From Ruegeria arenilitoris (lineage in GTDB: Bacteria; Pseudomonadota; Alphaproteobacteria; Rhodobacterales; Rhodobacteraceae): 64,000 nucleotides of DNA. Shown here in pieces: positions 52,426-61,507 of the stretch. Position numbers and translations under genes: made by a program. How positions within the stretch are numbered: the first letter of the stretch is position 1; each line of letters begins with the position of its first letter. The stretch is from the NCBI RefSeq assembly GCF_013035315.1, contig NZ_WQHP01000002.1, positions 62,001-126,000 of the forward strand, in the 5' to 3' direction. The notes under the pieces are model-generated. The model saw only the letters and a program-made list of their open reading frames with translations, searched no databases and had not been told where the DNA came from.

Positions 52426-52998
52426 GTGAATGACAAACACACACAGGTCGCGATTTATTCGATGGGTGTCCAAATAAGCTCAGAACAGGCCGTGCGCGGC
52501 GCGATCCAGACGCATTCGAAACGTGTCTGGCGGTTTGGGCTGGCGCTTTCGGGGGCGTCGGATGTGGCCGACGATCTTTTGCAATCCACCTGCCTGCGTG
52601 CTCTGGAACGTCACCACCAGGTCACTTCGCATGATCGGCTGGACAGTTGGCTGATGACGATCTGCCGCTCGATCTGGCTGAATGAGGTGCGCGCGCGGTC
52701 GGTGCGCAAGGCCCAGGCGCTGTCGGTAACGCCCGAAGCTGAATTAATTTCGGTCGGACCGGATTCAGAAACGAATATTTTCGCTGCTGAAGTGTTTACA
52801 CAAGTGATGCAGTTGCCAGAGGCGCAGCGGGAAACGGTTATGCTTGTGTTTGTCGAGGGCTATAGTTACCGCGAAGCCGCTGCGTTGCTGGACGTACCGA
52901 TAGGAACAATCATGAGCCGGTTGTCAAATGCCCGGCAGAAACTGAAAAACGTGATGCAGCATGATGCGGCAGACGCCGTTCGACGGAGTGGCAAATGA
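52426..52998 (+). CDS. ECF-family RNA polymerase sigma factor
   Basis: Protein of 190 aa if read from the GTG at 52426, or 178 aa from an ATG at 52462; neither has a strong ribosome site. Sigma region 2: WRFGLALSGASDVADDLLQS, LRALERHHQVTSHDRLDSWL. Region 4: LPEAQRETVMLVFVEGYSYR followed by EAAALLDVPIGTIMSRLSNA. Its TGA overlaps the anti-sigma ATG by 4 bp. It probably transcribes the divergent YceI-cytochrome gene and its own operon in response to oxidative or envelope stress, which is inferred from layout. Confidence 0.9.
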   Translation: MNDKHTQVAIYSMGVQISSEQAVRGAIQTHSKRVWRFGLALSGASDVADDLLQSTCLRALERHHQVTSHDRLDSWLMTICRSIWLNEVRARSVRKAQALSVTPEAELISVGPDSETNIFAAEVFTQVMQLPEAQRETVMLVFVEGYSYREAAALLDVPIGTIMSRLSNARQKLKNVMQHDAADAVRRSGK

Positions 52999-53738
52999 AG
53001 TTTTCCGACGAGACGCTCAGGGCGTATCTGGAAGGCAATGCGGACGCGGCCGAGGCCGTCGCCATCGAGGCGGCGATCGAAACTGATCCAGAATTGGAAC
53101 AGCGTCTAATGGCGTTGGACTCTTTCGCGCCCGTTGTGAAAGCAGTATTTGACGACATTCCCGCCGAAGTGCCGCAGGTGAACTTGCCAGAGGCGGCGGT
53201 CAGCCAACCTCAAACTTCGGGCGGACCCTGGCGATTGCTGGCGGTTGCGGCTTCGGTCGCTGTTCTTGCAGTGTCTGCCACGATCTGGGCCACACGCCCC
53301 CAACCGATGGGGTGGGCAGAGCAGGCTGCAATTTACCAATCGCTCTATACGCCAGATACAATCGCATCCCTCGACAACTCTTCGGCGGCGCTTGATGCGC
53401 AGTTCGCGCTGGCCGAGGCGCAGTTGGGTCGACCCTTGAATCGGGCGACGCTTGAGGTGCTGCCCGGGTTGGAGCTGAAACGAGCGCAAGTTCTGTCATT
53501 CAAGGGCAAGCCGTTGATACAAGTGGTTTTTGCCGATGATCAGGGTCAGCCGCTGGCTTTCTGCGTGATCCGTCAGGGTGAGGGCGCGCCGACAAAGGAC
53601 GTCAAGCTTGCCGCGCTCAGCGGTCTGGCGACGGCGACATGGGCGCAGGATGGATATGGCTATATGCTCATTGGCAGCAATGAGCAGACCGATCTGAACC
53701 AAGAGCTGGACATTCTGACCGCAACTTTCGCGGGGTGA
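52995..53738 (+). CDS. Membrane anti-sigma factor
   Basis: Protein of 247 aa. The N-terminal ~80 residues are cytoplasmic and acidic (FSDETLRAYLEGNADAAEAV), of the anti-sigma type without the HxxxCxxC zinc motif. One transmembrane helix follows at about 78-95 (LLAVAASVAVLAVSATIWA) and then a periplasmic domain of about 150 residues. Translationally coupled to the ECF gene (4-bp overlap), it would hold the sigma factor inactive until a periplasmic signal arrives. Confidence 0.85.
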   Translation: MKFSDETLRAYLEGNADAAEAVAIEAAIETDPELEQRLMALDSFAPVVKAVFDDIPAEVPQVNLPEAAVSQPQTSGGPWRLLAVAASVAVLAVSATIWATRPQPMGWAEQAAIYQSLYTPDTIASLDNSSAALDAQFALAEAQLGRPLNRATLEVLPGLELKRAQVLSFKGKPLIQVVFADDQGQPLAFCVIRQGEGAPTKDVKLAALSGLATATWAQDGYGYMLIGSNEQTDLNQELDILTATFAG

Positions 53739-53797
53739 TCTGCTAGGCGACAGAAAACGCCTTGTGAACCGGCCGCAATCACCGAAATATAGCGGGT

Positions 53798-54877
53798 ATG
53801 ACGACGAAACCCGTGATCCCGGACCCGGATGAGGACGCCGATGCGCTTGGCCCGCGCAGCATCTATGATGCGGACCCTTCCGAGGATGACGACCTTTGGT
53901 TTCTGCCCCCAGATGAGGAACACGCGCAAGAGGCCTTCCTGCCGCCCGGGCCAATGGCCGATCGCCGCCTTCTTTTTGATCCAAGAGATTGGCGCGCGGC
54001 ACAGGCCGATTTGTCCCTGGAACTCGCGGAGCTGGCAGCCGCATTTGGGGCGTTGGATGAACGGTTGCGGGCCGGCCCAAAAGGGTGGGGGCATCGACTG
54101 GCGTTGATGGATGTGTCCGATCTGGGTTGGTGGACGGGCGACAGGATAGGCGTAGACCGCCTCGCACTATGGGTCGGATTGCGGATTGGCGCGACAGGTG
54201 ATGATGTTCAGGCGCTGTTTCGTGCGGGTTGGGCCGTACGCCGTCTGACGTCGGGTGCAGGCCCTTCCGATGGGGGGTGGGAGCCTGGCCTGACTGCATT
54301 CCTTGATCGCATGGCGCAGGGCATTGAAGACACACCCGAGACCGTTGCCGACCTCGCGGAGGTTATGCGCAACGCCGAAGGCCTACACCCTGTAACGCAG
54401 GCCGCCATAGGGTTTCACGCATGGCGCGCCCTCGCACAGGGCATCGGTCAGGATACCGAGGCCGCGATCATCGCAGCGCGTCATGCTGCCACGATGGGGC
54501 GGGGCGGGGCGATTTTCATGCCGCTGGCACTGTCCGGACCGGGCGCATTGCGTGGGGTTGGGGAGCCGCAGGAAAAGCTGTCGGCCTGGATCAGAGGGGC
54601 AGGGCAGGCCGCGTTGGCCGCGTTACTACATCTGGATCGGGTCAGCGCGTGGGACCAGCGTGCCCGTGAGGCGACCAGTGACCTGAGCGGCCGGACTCCG
54701 CCTCTTTTGATCGACGCGCTGACGGCATGGCCAATGGTGTCGGCACCGCTTGCCGAAGAGCTGACTCAGGCCTCGCGAGCGGCGGTTCAGCGCAACATAG
54801 ACCGCCTCATGAGCCGCGGCCTGATCCGAGAGGTCACGGGGCAGGGGCGTTACCGGGTCTGGACGGCCGCGCTGTAG
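53798..54877 (+). CDS. HTH protein, DUF1612-like
   Basis: Protein of 359 aa. An acidic N-terminus (many Asp/Glu in the first 45 residues) is followed by a helical middle (DPRDWRAAQADLSLELAELA; LMDVSDLGWWTGDRIGVDRL) and a C-terminal winged-helix segment LIDALTAWPMVSAPLAEELT, with GLIREVTGQGRYRVWTAAL at the end. This arrangement resembles DUF1612/HTH_13 proteins found in rhizobial and Roseobacter plasmids. Its role is unknown, possibly regulatory. It follows the anti-sigma gene by 59 bp and overlaps the end of the convergent LysR gene by 28 bp. Confidence 0.6.
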   Translation: MTTKPVIPDPDEDADALGPRSIYDADPSEDDDLWFLPPDEEHAQEAFLPPGPMADRRLLFDPRDWRAAQADLSLELAELAAAFGALDERLRAGPKGWGHRLALMDVSDLGWWTGDRIGVDRLALWVGLRIGATGDDVQALFRAGWAVRRLTSGAGPSDGGWEPGLTAFLDRMAQGIEDTPETVADLAEVMRNAEGLHPVTQAAIGFHAWRALAQGIGQDTEAAIIAARHAATMGRGGAIFMPLALSGPGALRGVGEPQEKLSAWIRGAGQAALAALLHLDRVSAWDQRAREATSDLSGRTPPLLIDALTAWPMVSAPLAEELTQASRAAVQRNIDRLMSRGLIREVTGQGRYRVWTAAL

Positions 54878-55740
54878 TCGATGATCCAATCGCGGAATGC
54901 CTTTGCCGCAGGGCGCAGCGCCGAGCGGGATTGGTAGATCAGGTGATAGGCTTCCTGACCCGGGACATCGATGTCGGGCAGGCAAGGAACAAGCCCGGAC
55001 AACTTCATGATACGGTCTGACGCTGGGGCACGCGCCAAAGCGATTCCGCCGCCACTGGCGGAGAGCTCAGCTGCCATCAGTGAGTTGTCCGCAAAAAAGT
55101 ATCGCGCTTGACCCGCAGGCAAACGCAATTGCTGAAATAGATGCGGCCAGCCAGCGCGGTGTGTCGAAACCTCGATCAAGGTAAATCGGAACAAGTCCTG
55201 AGGTTGCCTGATCTGATCCGCTACCTCAGGTGGGGCCATTGGATATAGACGCTCCCGCAACAACTCGTCACTTTCGGTGCCAAAAAGGGTTGGGTTTCCG
55301 AAAACGATTTGAAGATCGGTGAAGCGGTTTGAAAAATCTGCCATCTGGTTTCCCGTCGACAAAGACAGGTTGATTTGGGGGTACGCGGCCTGAAACGCTG
55401 TTAACCCACTGGCGAGAATCCCATGAGCGAATAACAAGACAGACTGCACAAAAAGCCGTTGCTCGCGTGTTTCGCCAAACAACCCTGTTGTCGCGGTTTC
55501 AAGCATCAGTAGCGATTGCTCAACCGACGGCAAATAGGCGCGTCCGGCTTCAGTCAGAGTGACCGAATGTGCATGGCGGTGGAACAGGGGTGTACCCAGC
55601 CGTGTCTCTAGTGCCTTAACCTGTTGGCTGACCGCCGCGGCCGACATATTCAGCTGTGTCGCAGCGCGGGCGAAACTTTCGGTTCTGGCCGCAGCTTCGA
55701 AAACGCGAAGCCAGTTCAGAGAGGGAATGCGTGACGACAT
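54850..55740 (-). CDS. LysR-family regulator (GcvA-like)
   Basis: Protein of 296 aa from the ATG at 55740 (MSSRIPSLNWLRVFEAAART). The in-frame ATG at 55758 would lie within the operator at 55747-55769 and is rejected. HTH: ESFARAATQLNMSAAAVSQQ, then VKALETRLGTPLFHRHAHSV, typical of GcvA-like members. It is divergent from the phytanoyl-CoA-dioxygenase-like gene and probably regulates it through that operator. Confidence 0.92.
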   Translation of the reverse strand: MSSRIPSLNWLRVFEAAARTESFARAATQLNMSAAAVSQQVKALETRLGTPLFHRHAHSVTLTEAGRAYLPSVEQSLLMLETATTGLFGETREQRLFVQSVLLFAHGILASGLTAFQAAYPQINLSLSTGNQMADFSNRFTDLQIVFGNPTLFGTESDELLRERLYPMAPPEVADQIRQPQDLFRFTLIEVSTHRAGWPHLFQQLRLPAGQARYFFADNSLMAAELSASGGGIALARAPASDRIMKLSGLVPCLPDIDVPGQEAYHLIYQSRSALRPAAKAFRDWIIDYSAAVQTR

Positions 55741-55746
55741 GATATG

Positions 55747-55769
55747 CAGGCTAAGCAAAACTTAGCCTG
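55747..55769. promoter_or_regulatory. LysR-type operator between LysR and PhyH genes
   Basis: Perfect inverted repeat CAGGCTAAG (55747-55755) and CTTAGCCTG (55761-55769), spacer 5 nt. It contains an exact T-N11-A LysR box (T55752 to A55764) with full dyad symmetry. A further half-site, CTTAGC, lies at 55780-55785. It begins 7 bp upstream of the LysR start and 61 bp before the divergent gene: a textbook autoregulated LysR promoter. Confidence 0.75.
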
Positions 55770-55829
55770 ACGGGCAAGACTTAGCGTTCTGCGGTGTGGG
55801 CAGGACGTATTATTCTGGTCTGAGGAAAC

Positions 55830-56732
55830 GTGACACAGGTAGGCCAGATGCCCGAAAAAATGCAAACGCGCGACACCGCCCTGACTAAGGCGCAATCGGA
55901 CAAGTATTGGGCGGATGGCTTCCTCTTTCCCTTGACCATTTTTTCACAAGATGAAGCCGCACAAATGCGGGCCGCGTTGGAGCAGATCGAACGCGATTGG
56001 CTTTCGGCTGAATTGCCGCTACCGCTGAATACTTACAAACGGGTCAACGCGCATCTGGTGATGCCGCTTGCGTCGCGCATCGCGCTGGACCCTCGTGTTC
56101 TGGATGCCGTCGAGGGGGTTCTGGGCCCGGATATCATGGTCTGGTCGGCCGAGTTTTTCATAAAGGAACCCAATACGGCCCATACAGTTGGGATGCATCA
56201 GGATCTGACCTACTGGGGAATGGGTGAGACACCCGATCAGGTCACCGCCTGGATCGCGCTGTCACCTGCCACGGTCGAAAGCGGATGTATGGATTTTGTG
56301 CGCGCCAGCCACAAGAACCCGATCCTGCCGCACAATGACACCTATTCGGACACCAACCTGTTGTCGCGCGGTCAGGAGATCGCGGTGGATGTCGCCGAAA
56401 CCGACAAAACACATATCGAACTGGCGCCTGGGCAGATGTCTTTGCATCACGGGCTGACGATACATGGTTCCGGTCCAAATCGATCCAATGACCGCCGTAT
56501 CGGTCTGGCGATCCGCTATCTCAACCCGAATGCCAAGCAGTTGGTCGCCGAAAGAGACTATGCCATGTTGGCACGCGGTCAGGATGGGCAAAGCAACTTT
56601 ATTCATGTGACGCCGCCGACCCGGCTGTTCTCTGACGAGGCGCTGGTTCTTTATGAAACGGTTCGCCGCGATCAAAGCAAGGCTTTGGCAGAAGGTGCTG
56701 CGGGCGAGGTTCCACTTTATGGGTCGACCTGA
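55830..56732 (+). CDS. Phytanoyl-CoA dioxygenase-family Fe(II)/2-oxoglutarate enzyme
   Basis: Protein of 300 aa from a GTG at 55830 with GAGGAAAC just upstream; an ATG at 55848 is possible. The metal site is VGMHQDLTYWG (HxD) with distal His in LHHGLTIHGSGPNRSNDRRI, whose Arg would bind 2-oxoglutarate. Family members hydroxylate small metabolites; ectoine hydroxylase and phosphonate enzymes are relatives. The substrate is not clear from the neighbours. Regulated by the divergent LysR. The 128 bp after it hold no gene. Confidence 0.9.
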   Translation: MTQVGQMPEKMQTRDTALTKAQSDKYWADGFLFPLTIFSQDEAAQMRAALEQIERDWLSAELPLPLNTYKRVNAHLVMPLASRIALDPRVLDAVEGVLGPDIMVWSAEFFIKEPNTAHTVGMHQDLTYWGMGETPDQVTAWIALSPATVESGCMDFVRASHKNPILPHNDTYSDTNLLSRGQEIAVDVAETDKTHIELAPGQMSLHHGLTIHGSGPNRSNDRRIGLAIRYLNPNAKQLVAERDYAMLARGQDGQSNFIHVTPPTRLFSDEALVLYETVRRDQSKALAEGAAGEVPLYGST

Positions 56733-56860
56733 AACATAGGCGGATAAAGGCGTCGTCCGGGTCCAAACCTACCCCGCAGTTTGGCCTTGGGTTGCATTCA
56801 GGCAAATATTGCTGTTTCACAGACTGAACACGCGCATAGTGAACATCCTGGAAATCAGCC

Positions 56861-57985
56861 ATGACAAAAACAGCACTCATCACCGGCATAACGGGGCAAG
56901 ACGGTTCGTATCTGGCCGAGTTTTTGCTGGAAAAAGGCTATGAGGTTCATGGGATCAAGCGGCGGGCGTCGTCGTTCAATACGCAGCGGATCGACCATAT
57001 TTATCAGGATCCGCACGTGCCCAACCCGCGCCTGCATCTGCACTACGGTGATCTCAGCGACACGTCGAATCTGACGCGCATCATCCAGGAGGTTCAGCCG
57101 GACGAGGTCTATAACCTCGGTGCGCAGTCCCACGTGGCGGTCAGCTTTGAATCGCCGGAATACACCGCTGATGTTGATGCGATCGGAACCCTGCGTCTGC
57201 TCGAGGCGATCCGCTTCCTAGGTCTTGAGAAAAAGACCCGGTTTTATCAGGCCTCGACATCCGAGCTGTATGGTCTGGTCCAGGAAACGCCGCAGCGTGA
57301 GACCACGCCGTTCTACCCGCGTTCGCCCTATGCAGTGGCCAAGCTTTACTCCTACTGGATTACGGTGAACTATCGCGAGGCCTACGGGATGTATGCCTGC
57401 AACGGCATTCTGTTCAACCACGAAAGCCCCCGTCGAGGTGAGACTTTTGTGACTCGCAAAATCACCCGTGGCCTGTCCAACATCGCCCAAGGTTTGGAAC
57501 AATGCCTGTACATGGGCAACATCGACAGCTTGCGCGATTGGGGCCACGCCAAGGACTACGTGCGGATGCAGTGGATGATGCTGCAGCAGGATACACCCGA
57601 AGACTTCGTGATCGCAACCGGCGTGCAGTATTCGGTGCGTCAGTTCATCGAATGGTCGGCGGCTGAGCTGGGCATAACGCTCGAGTTTTCGGGCGCGGGT
57701 GTTGATGAGATTGCGACGGTCAAATCGGTCGAAGGCGACAACGCGCCAGCCCTGAAACCGGGCGACGTGATCATGCGCATCGACCCGCAATACTTCCGCC
57801 CGGCCGAAGTTGACACACTGTTGGGTGATCCATCGAACGCAAAAAACAAACTGGGCTGGGAGCCGGAGCTGACCGTACAGCAAATGTGCGCTGAGATGGT
57901 TACAGAGGACCTCAAAACCGCCAAACGTCACGCTTTGCTGAAAGAGCATGGCTACGATCTGCCGGTTACGTTGGAAAATGGCTGA
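56861..57985 (+). CDS. gmd: GDP-mannose 4,6-dehydratase
   Basis: Protein of 374 aa, normal for Gmd. NADP-binding [38 protein letters not shown], catalytic [19 protein letters not shown] and [11 protein letters not shown] (YxxxK). C-terminal [15 protein letters not shown] is diagnostic. It makes GDP-4-keto-6-deoxymannose from GDP-mannose, the first step to GDP-fucose or related deoxysugars for surface polysaccharide. It overlaps or abuts fcl. Confidence 0.96.
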   Translation: MTKTALITGITGQDGSYLAEFLLEKGYEVHGIKRRASSFNTQRIDHIYQDPHVPNPRLHLHYGDLSDTSNLTRIIQEVQPDEVYNLGAQSHVAVSFESPEYTADVDAIGTLRLLEAIRFLGLEKKTRFYQASTSELYGLVQETPQRETTPFYPRSPYAVAKLYSYWITVNYREAYGMYACNGILFNHESPRRGETFVTRKITRGLSNIAQGLEQCLYMGNIDSLRDWGHAKDYVRMQWMMLQQDTPEDFVIATGVQYSVRQFIEWSAAELGITLEFSGAGVDEIATVKSVEGDNAPALKPGDVIMRIDPQYFRPAEVDTLLGDPSNAKNKLGWEPELTVQQMCAEMVTEDLKTAKRHALLKEHGYDLPVTLENG

Positions 57986-57992
57986 GGCGGCG

Positions 57993-58970
57993 ATGCGCAA
58001 GATCTATGTAGCCGGTCATCGGGGTATGGTTGGCGGCGCTATTCTGCGCCGTTTGCAGAATCGCAAGGCCGCAGGCGAAGCGTTGGAGCTTGTGACCCGC
58101 ACGCATGCCGAGCTGGACCTGACCGATCAGGCCGCTGTCCGCGATTTCATGCAGTCCGAGCGTCCCGACGTCGTCATCCTGGCAGCGGCCAAGGTGGGGG
58201 GCATCCATGCCAACAACACCTATCCGGCGGATTTCATTTACCAAAACCTGATGATCGAGTGCAACGTGATCCATCAGGCCTTTGCTGTCGGTGTCAAAAA
58301 CCTGCTGCAACTGGGCAGTTCCTGCATCTATCCGCGCGCCGTGCCGCAGCCTATGCGCGAATATGCGTTACTGACCGGTGTTCTTGAGCCGACAAACGAA
58401 CCTTATGCGGTGGCGAAGATTGCAGGCATTAAACTCTGCGAAAGTTATAACCGGCAGCATGGGGTCGACTATCGTTCGGTTATGCCCACGAACCTTTACG
58501 GTCCGGGCGATAACTTTCATCCCGAAAACAGCCATGTTCTGCCTGCGCTGATCCGCCGGTTCCACGAGGCACAGCAGGACGGTCTGGACGAGGTGGTGAT
58601 CTGGGGCACCGGCAAACCACGTCGCGAATTCCTGCATGTGGATGACATGGCCGAGGCGTCTTTGTTCGTCCTTGATTTGCCTCTTGGAGACTATGAGGCG
58701 AACACGGAACCGATGCTGAGCCATATCAACGTTGGGTGCGGCGAGGATATCTCGATCGCGGAACTGGCCGCACTGGTGGCTAAGGTTACCGGATTCACCG
58801 GTCGGATCACCCAGGACACCAGCAAACCGGATGGCACCATGCGCAAGCTGATGGACGTGTCCCGTCTGGCGAATATGGGCTGGCGCGCACGCATAAATCT
58901 CGAAGACGGAGTTCGGGAAACCTATGCTTGGTTTCTTGAACAATCCGACGCGACCCTGCGCGCCAAGTAA
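57993..58970 (+). CDS. fcl: GDP-L-fucose synthase
   Basis: Protein of 325 aa from the ATG at 57993 (GAGG at 5 nt); an ATG at 57978 overlapping the gmd stop is an alternative and would add five residues. Motifs: [18 protein letters not shown] (NADPH), [50 protein letters not shown] (YxxxK), and [20 protein letters not shown]. It epimerises and reduces the Gmd product to GDP-L-fucose. Translationally linked to gmd. Confidence 0.95.
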   Translation: MRKIYVAGHRGMVGGAILRRLQNRKAAGEALELVTRTHAELDLTDQAAVRDFMQSERPDVVILAAAKVGGIHANNTYPADFIYQNLMIECNVIHQAFAVGVKNLLQLGSSCIYPRAVPQPMREYALLTGVLEPTNEPYAVAKIAGIKLCESYNRQHGVDYRSVMPTNLYGPGDNFHPENSHVLPALIRRFHEAQQDGLDEVVIWGTGKPRREFLHVDDMAEASLFVLDLPLGDYEANTEPMLSHINVGCGEDISIAELAALVAKVTGFTGRITQDTSKPDGTMRKLMDVSRLANMGWRARINLEDGVRETYAWFLEQSDATLRAK

Positions 58971-59004
58971 CCGCCCGAACACTGGGTCCGGGCGGCCATG
59001 TTGA

Positions 59005-60081
59005 TCAGAACCAGCGGCCGATCGCAACCACTGTCGGGGCAAGCGACGCAGCATCTGATGTAGTGGACAGAACCTTTAGTCCGACCTGAGCGTTCGACGG
59101 TTCGTCAAACCCCAGGAACCTGCCCGCAGCGCCGCCACTGCCGCTAAGGGCAGGCGTTGTGCCTGTCGCAAAGGCTGCGGGGAAGTTCCATGTCTGTAGG
59201 GCGCTTGCGAACAAAGCGCCCTCGCTGTTTGTGCAGGCGGTTGAGGTAAGCTTCGCGGTGCAAATCTGAGTGCCGTCGGCAAAGCGGACAAACTCGCCGT
59301 TTGGCGTGTTGCCCCGTTCGATTACCGCTCCAGTCGGATTGCCGCTGCTTTGCGTGACCGTTCCCAACAGATTGCCAGGCCCATAGCCATAATCGGCTCG
59401 CATCAACCGCCCGGCCGTAGTGTCATCTGCGCTGGATTGAACGGCGGTGCCAGAGGTCAGTCCGGTCGCCGGATCAAAGCGCAGCGCTTCAGCCCAGTTC
59501 GACCCGTCCGGCGAGACTTTGATGGAAAAAACCGTGTCGCCAGACAGGCCCATTTCGGCATGTCCGGTCCAGTTTGACTGAAACAACAGCGATGCCGTTT
59601 CGCTCGCATCGGCTTTGTTGACCTTCAACTGATGGCCCGCACCATCGTGGGTGAGCAGAGTTGCTGGCGATCTGACCGATAATCGGTTTGTGCTGTCGTG
59701 TCCGGTGGCAATACCGATACCTGGCAGGTTCTGAGTGGTCGAAGGCGGCTCGACCCAATCCGATCCGCCCCACCGTTTCAAGCTGCTGCTGCTCTGATCC
59801 CAGGCGCGCCAGCCCGGTTCGGGGGACAGGAAATGCCAACTGTTATCCAGCCAGGCGGCCAGCTTTTTGGTGTGTCCTGCCCAGTCTCCGGTGGGTGTAT
59901 CCCCTTGGGCATGAATGTCACCCTGGGCCGGTGCCGCTGGAGGGGTTGTCGCGTTTGTAGAAATGATGGTCAGTTGGACGATGAGGTCCAGACGCCGTAG
60001 AACCTCGTTATGCGTGACGGGCTTTTGCGCCTGTGACGGTTGCAGAAGGGGCAGGTTCAATCTGGGTGAGTTCTGGGGCAA
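59005..60081 (-). CDS. DUF2793 domain protein
   Basis: Protein of 358 aa. The best start is a TTG at 60081, placed 7 nt after GGAGG; an ATG within that ribosome site is out of frame. N-terminal NLPLLQPSQAQKPVTHNEVL followed by RRLDLIVQL is the DUF2793 signature, with GDWAGHTKKLAAWLDNSWHF after it. The C-terminal part is Gly/Ser/Thr-rich with tail-fibre-like composition. DUF2793 proteins occur in gene-transfer-agent and phage-like contexts, but no other structural genes are here. Function is unknown. It lies between sugar-nucleotide genes on the opposite strand from fcl. Confidence 0.75.
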   Translation of the reverse strand: MPQNSPRLNLPLLQPSQAQKPVTHNEVLRRLDLIVQLTIISTNATTPPAAPAQGDIHAQGDTPTGDWAGHTKKLAAWLDNSWHFLSPEPGWRAWDQSSSSLKRWGGSDWVEPPSTTQNLPGIGIATGHDSTNRLSVRSPATLLTHDGAGHQLKVNKADASETASLLFQSNWTGHAEMGLSGDTVFSIKVSPDGSNWAEALRFDPATGLTSGTAVQSSADDTTAGRLMRADYGYGPGNLLGTVTQSSGNPTGAVIERGNTPNGEFVRFADGTQICTAKLTSTACTNSEGALFASALQTWNFPAAFATGTTPALSGSGGAAGRFLGFDEPSNAQVGLKVLSTTSDAASLAPTVVAIGRWF

Positions 60082-60305
60082 GGGGCATCCTCCGTTGGTA
60101 GTCCGTTTGACACATGAATTGCGGGCCAAACTGCCGTTGCATTCATGAATCCAGACTGACCGTCGCGAACGACCACATAACATCTTGCTAACGATTGAAT
60201 TGAAATTAGGTTCAGGGACTCAGAAAAGTATCTTCCCCAAGAAGCCAAGGACAACCCGCGCCTATCGCGGTTTGTCCCGTTTTGCCAATAACCGAAGCAT
60301 GTTTC

Positions 60306-61199
60306 CTATTGAGCGGCCTGGCCAGTTGCGACCACGTCGTGCAAATACTGCCGCAGGTCATCACACAGATCCTCGCGTGCCAAGGCAAAGGCGACGGTGG
60401 CCTGCAGGAATCCGGCCTTGGAGCCGCAGTCAAAACGCTGACCGTCGAACTTGTAGCCAAAGACCGGGACTCCGTTTCTGATGTCTTCTGCGATGGCATC
60501 TGTCAGCTGAATCTCACCACCGCTGCCCAGCTTGTTTTGGTTTAGGTTGTACAGAACCGAGGGACGCAGAACATAGCGACCAATCACCGCCAGATTTGAC
60601 GGTGCTTCGCCGGGTTTGGGTTTTTCAACCATGCCTCGGGCACGCACAACTTGGCCAATATTGTCGCCAACGTCCAGCACACCGTATGAGCTGGTCTTTT
60701 CTTCCGGGACTTCCATGGTGGCCACCATATTGCCACCGGTTTCCTCGTAAGCTTCGATCATCTGCTGCAGACAGGGTTTTGGCCCTGATATCACATCGTC
60801 CGGCAGCATCACAGCAAACGGCTCGTCCCCGATCAGGCGGCGCGCGCACCAGACGGCGTGACCCAGACCCAGAGCCTTATGCTGCCGGATGTAAGCAATA
60901 GCCCCGCTTTCCATGTTCGTTGCTTGCAGCGTCTCCAGCAGGTCGTCTTTGCCTTTTTCTTTTAGCGACTGTTCCAAAATCTGATTATGATCGAAGTAGT
61001 CCTCCAAGGCCGATTTGCCGCGGGAGGTGACGAAAATAAATTCGGTGATCCCAGCGGCGCGCGCCTCGTCGATGGCGTATTGCACCAAAGGACGGTCAAC
61101 CAAAGTCATGATCTCTTTTGGAACCGATTTCGTAGCGGGTAAAAAGCGGGTGCCCATTCCTGCGACAGGAAAAATCGCCTTGGTGACCTTACGTGTCAT
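60306..61199 (-). CDS. galU: UTP-glucose-1-phosphate uridylyltransferase
   Basis: Protein of 297 aa from the ATG at 61199, with GAGAGG 5-6 nt upstream. Nucleotidyltransferase motif AIFPVAGMGTRFLPATKSVP with catalytic KE, then FVTSRGKSALEDYFD, GLGHAVWCARRLIGDEPFAV, MLPDDVI and KPGEAPSNLAVIGRYVLRP. It makes UDP-glucose for polysaccharide and envelope synthesis, in keeping with the nearby gmd/fcl. The 224 bp between it and the DUF2793 gene hold no further gene. Confidence 0.96.
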   Translation of the reverse strand: MTRKVTKAIFPVAGMGTRFLPATKSVPKEIMTLVDRPLVQYAIDEARAAGITEFIFVTSRGKSALEDYFDHNQILEQSLKEKGKDDLLETLQATNMESGAIAYIRQHKALGLGHAVWCARRLIGDEPFAVMLPDDVISGPKPCLQQMIEAYEETGGNMVATMEVPEEKTSSYGVLDVGDNIGQVVRARGMVEKPKPGEAPSNLAVIGRYVLRPSVLYNLNQNKLGSGGEIQLTDAIAEDIRNGVPVFGYKFDGQRFDCGSKAGFLQATVAFALAREDLCDDLRQYLHDVVATGQAAQ

Positions 61200-61468
61200 G
61201 CTACCTCTCAGCAAAATCTTGTCAGTCCGAATACATGTCTTCCATGCAGCCTGATATTGTGGGTGCACCGAACATTCAACGCAAACAGGCGAAAATCAGC
61301 TTGTTTGACAGAATCGTGCCATTGTTCAATTCGGAAGTCAAAAGACCTATCTTTGGTTGGCGACGCCGGGGCTGTTTGGGTGGGTACGGCAGAAGACAAA
61401 ACTTGAAGTTTTGGGTGATTGTCGGAATTTGGGAAACTCTGACTAAAGTCGAATTTTTATCGAAAATC

Positions 61469-61500
61469 CTGCCCCGCGGCACGCACCGCTGTCGGGGCAG
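61469..61500 (-). terminator. Terminator of the peptide-type ABC operon
   Basis: CTGCCCCG (61469-61476) and CGGGGCAG (61493-61500), 8-bp perfect stem with a 16-nt loop, just after the ATPase stop; on the transcribed strand it is followed by GATTTTCGATAAAAATT. Probably an intrinsic terminator. The rest of the 308-bp gap (61200-61507) has no gene and should hold the galU promoter. Confidence 0.6.
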
Positions 61501-61507
61501 GGGAGTT

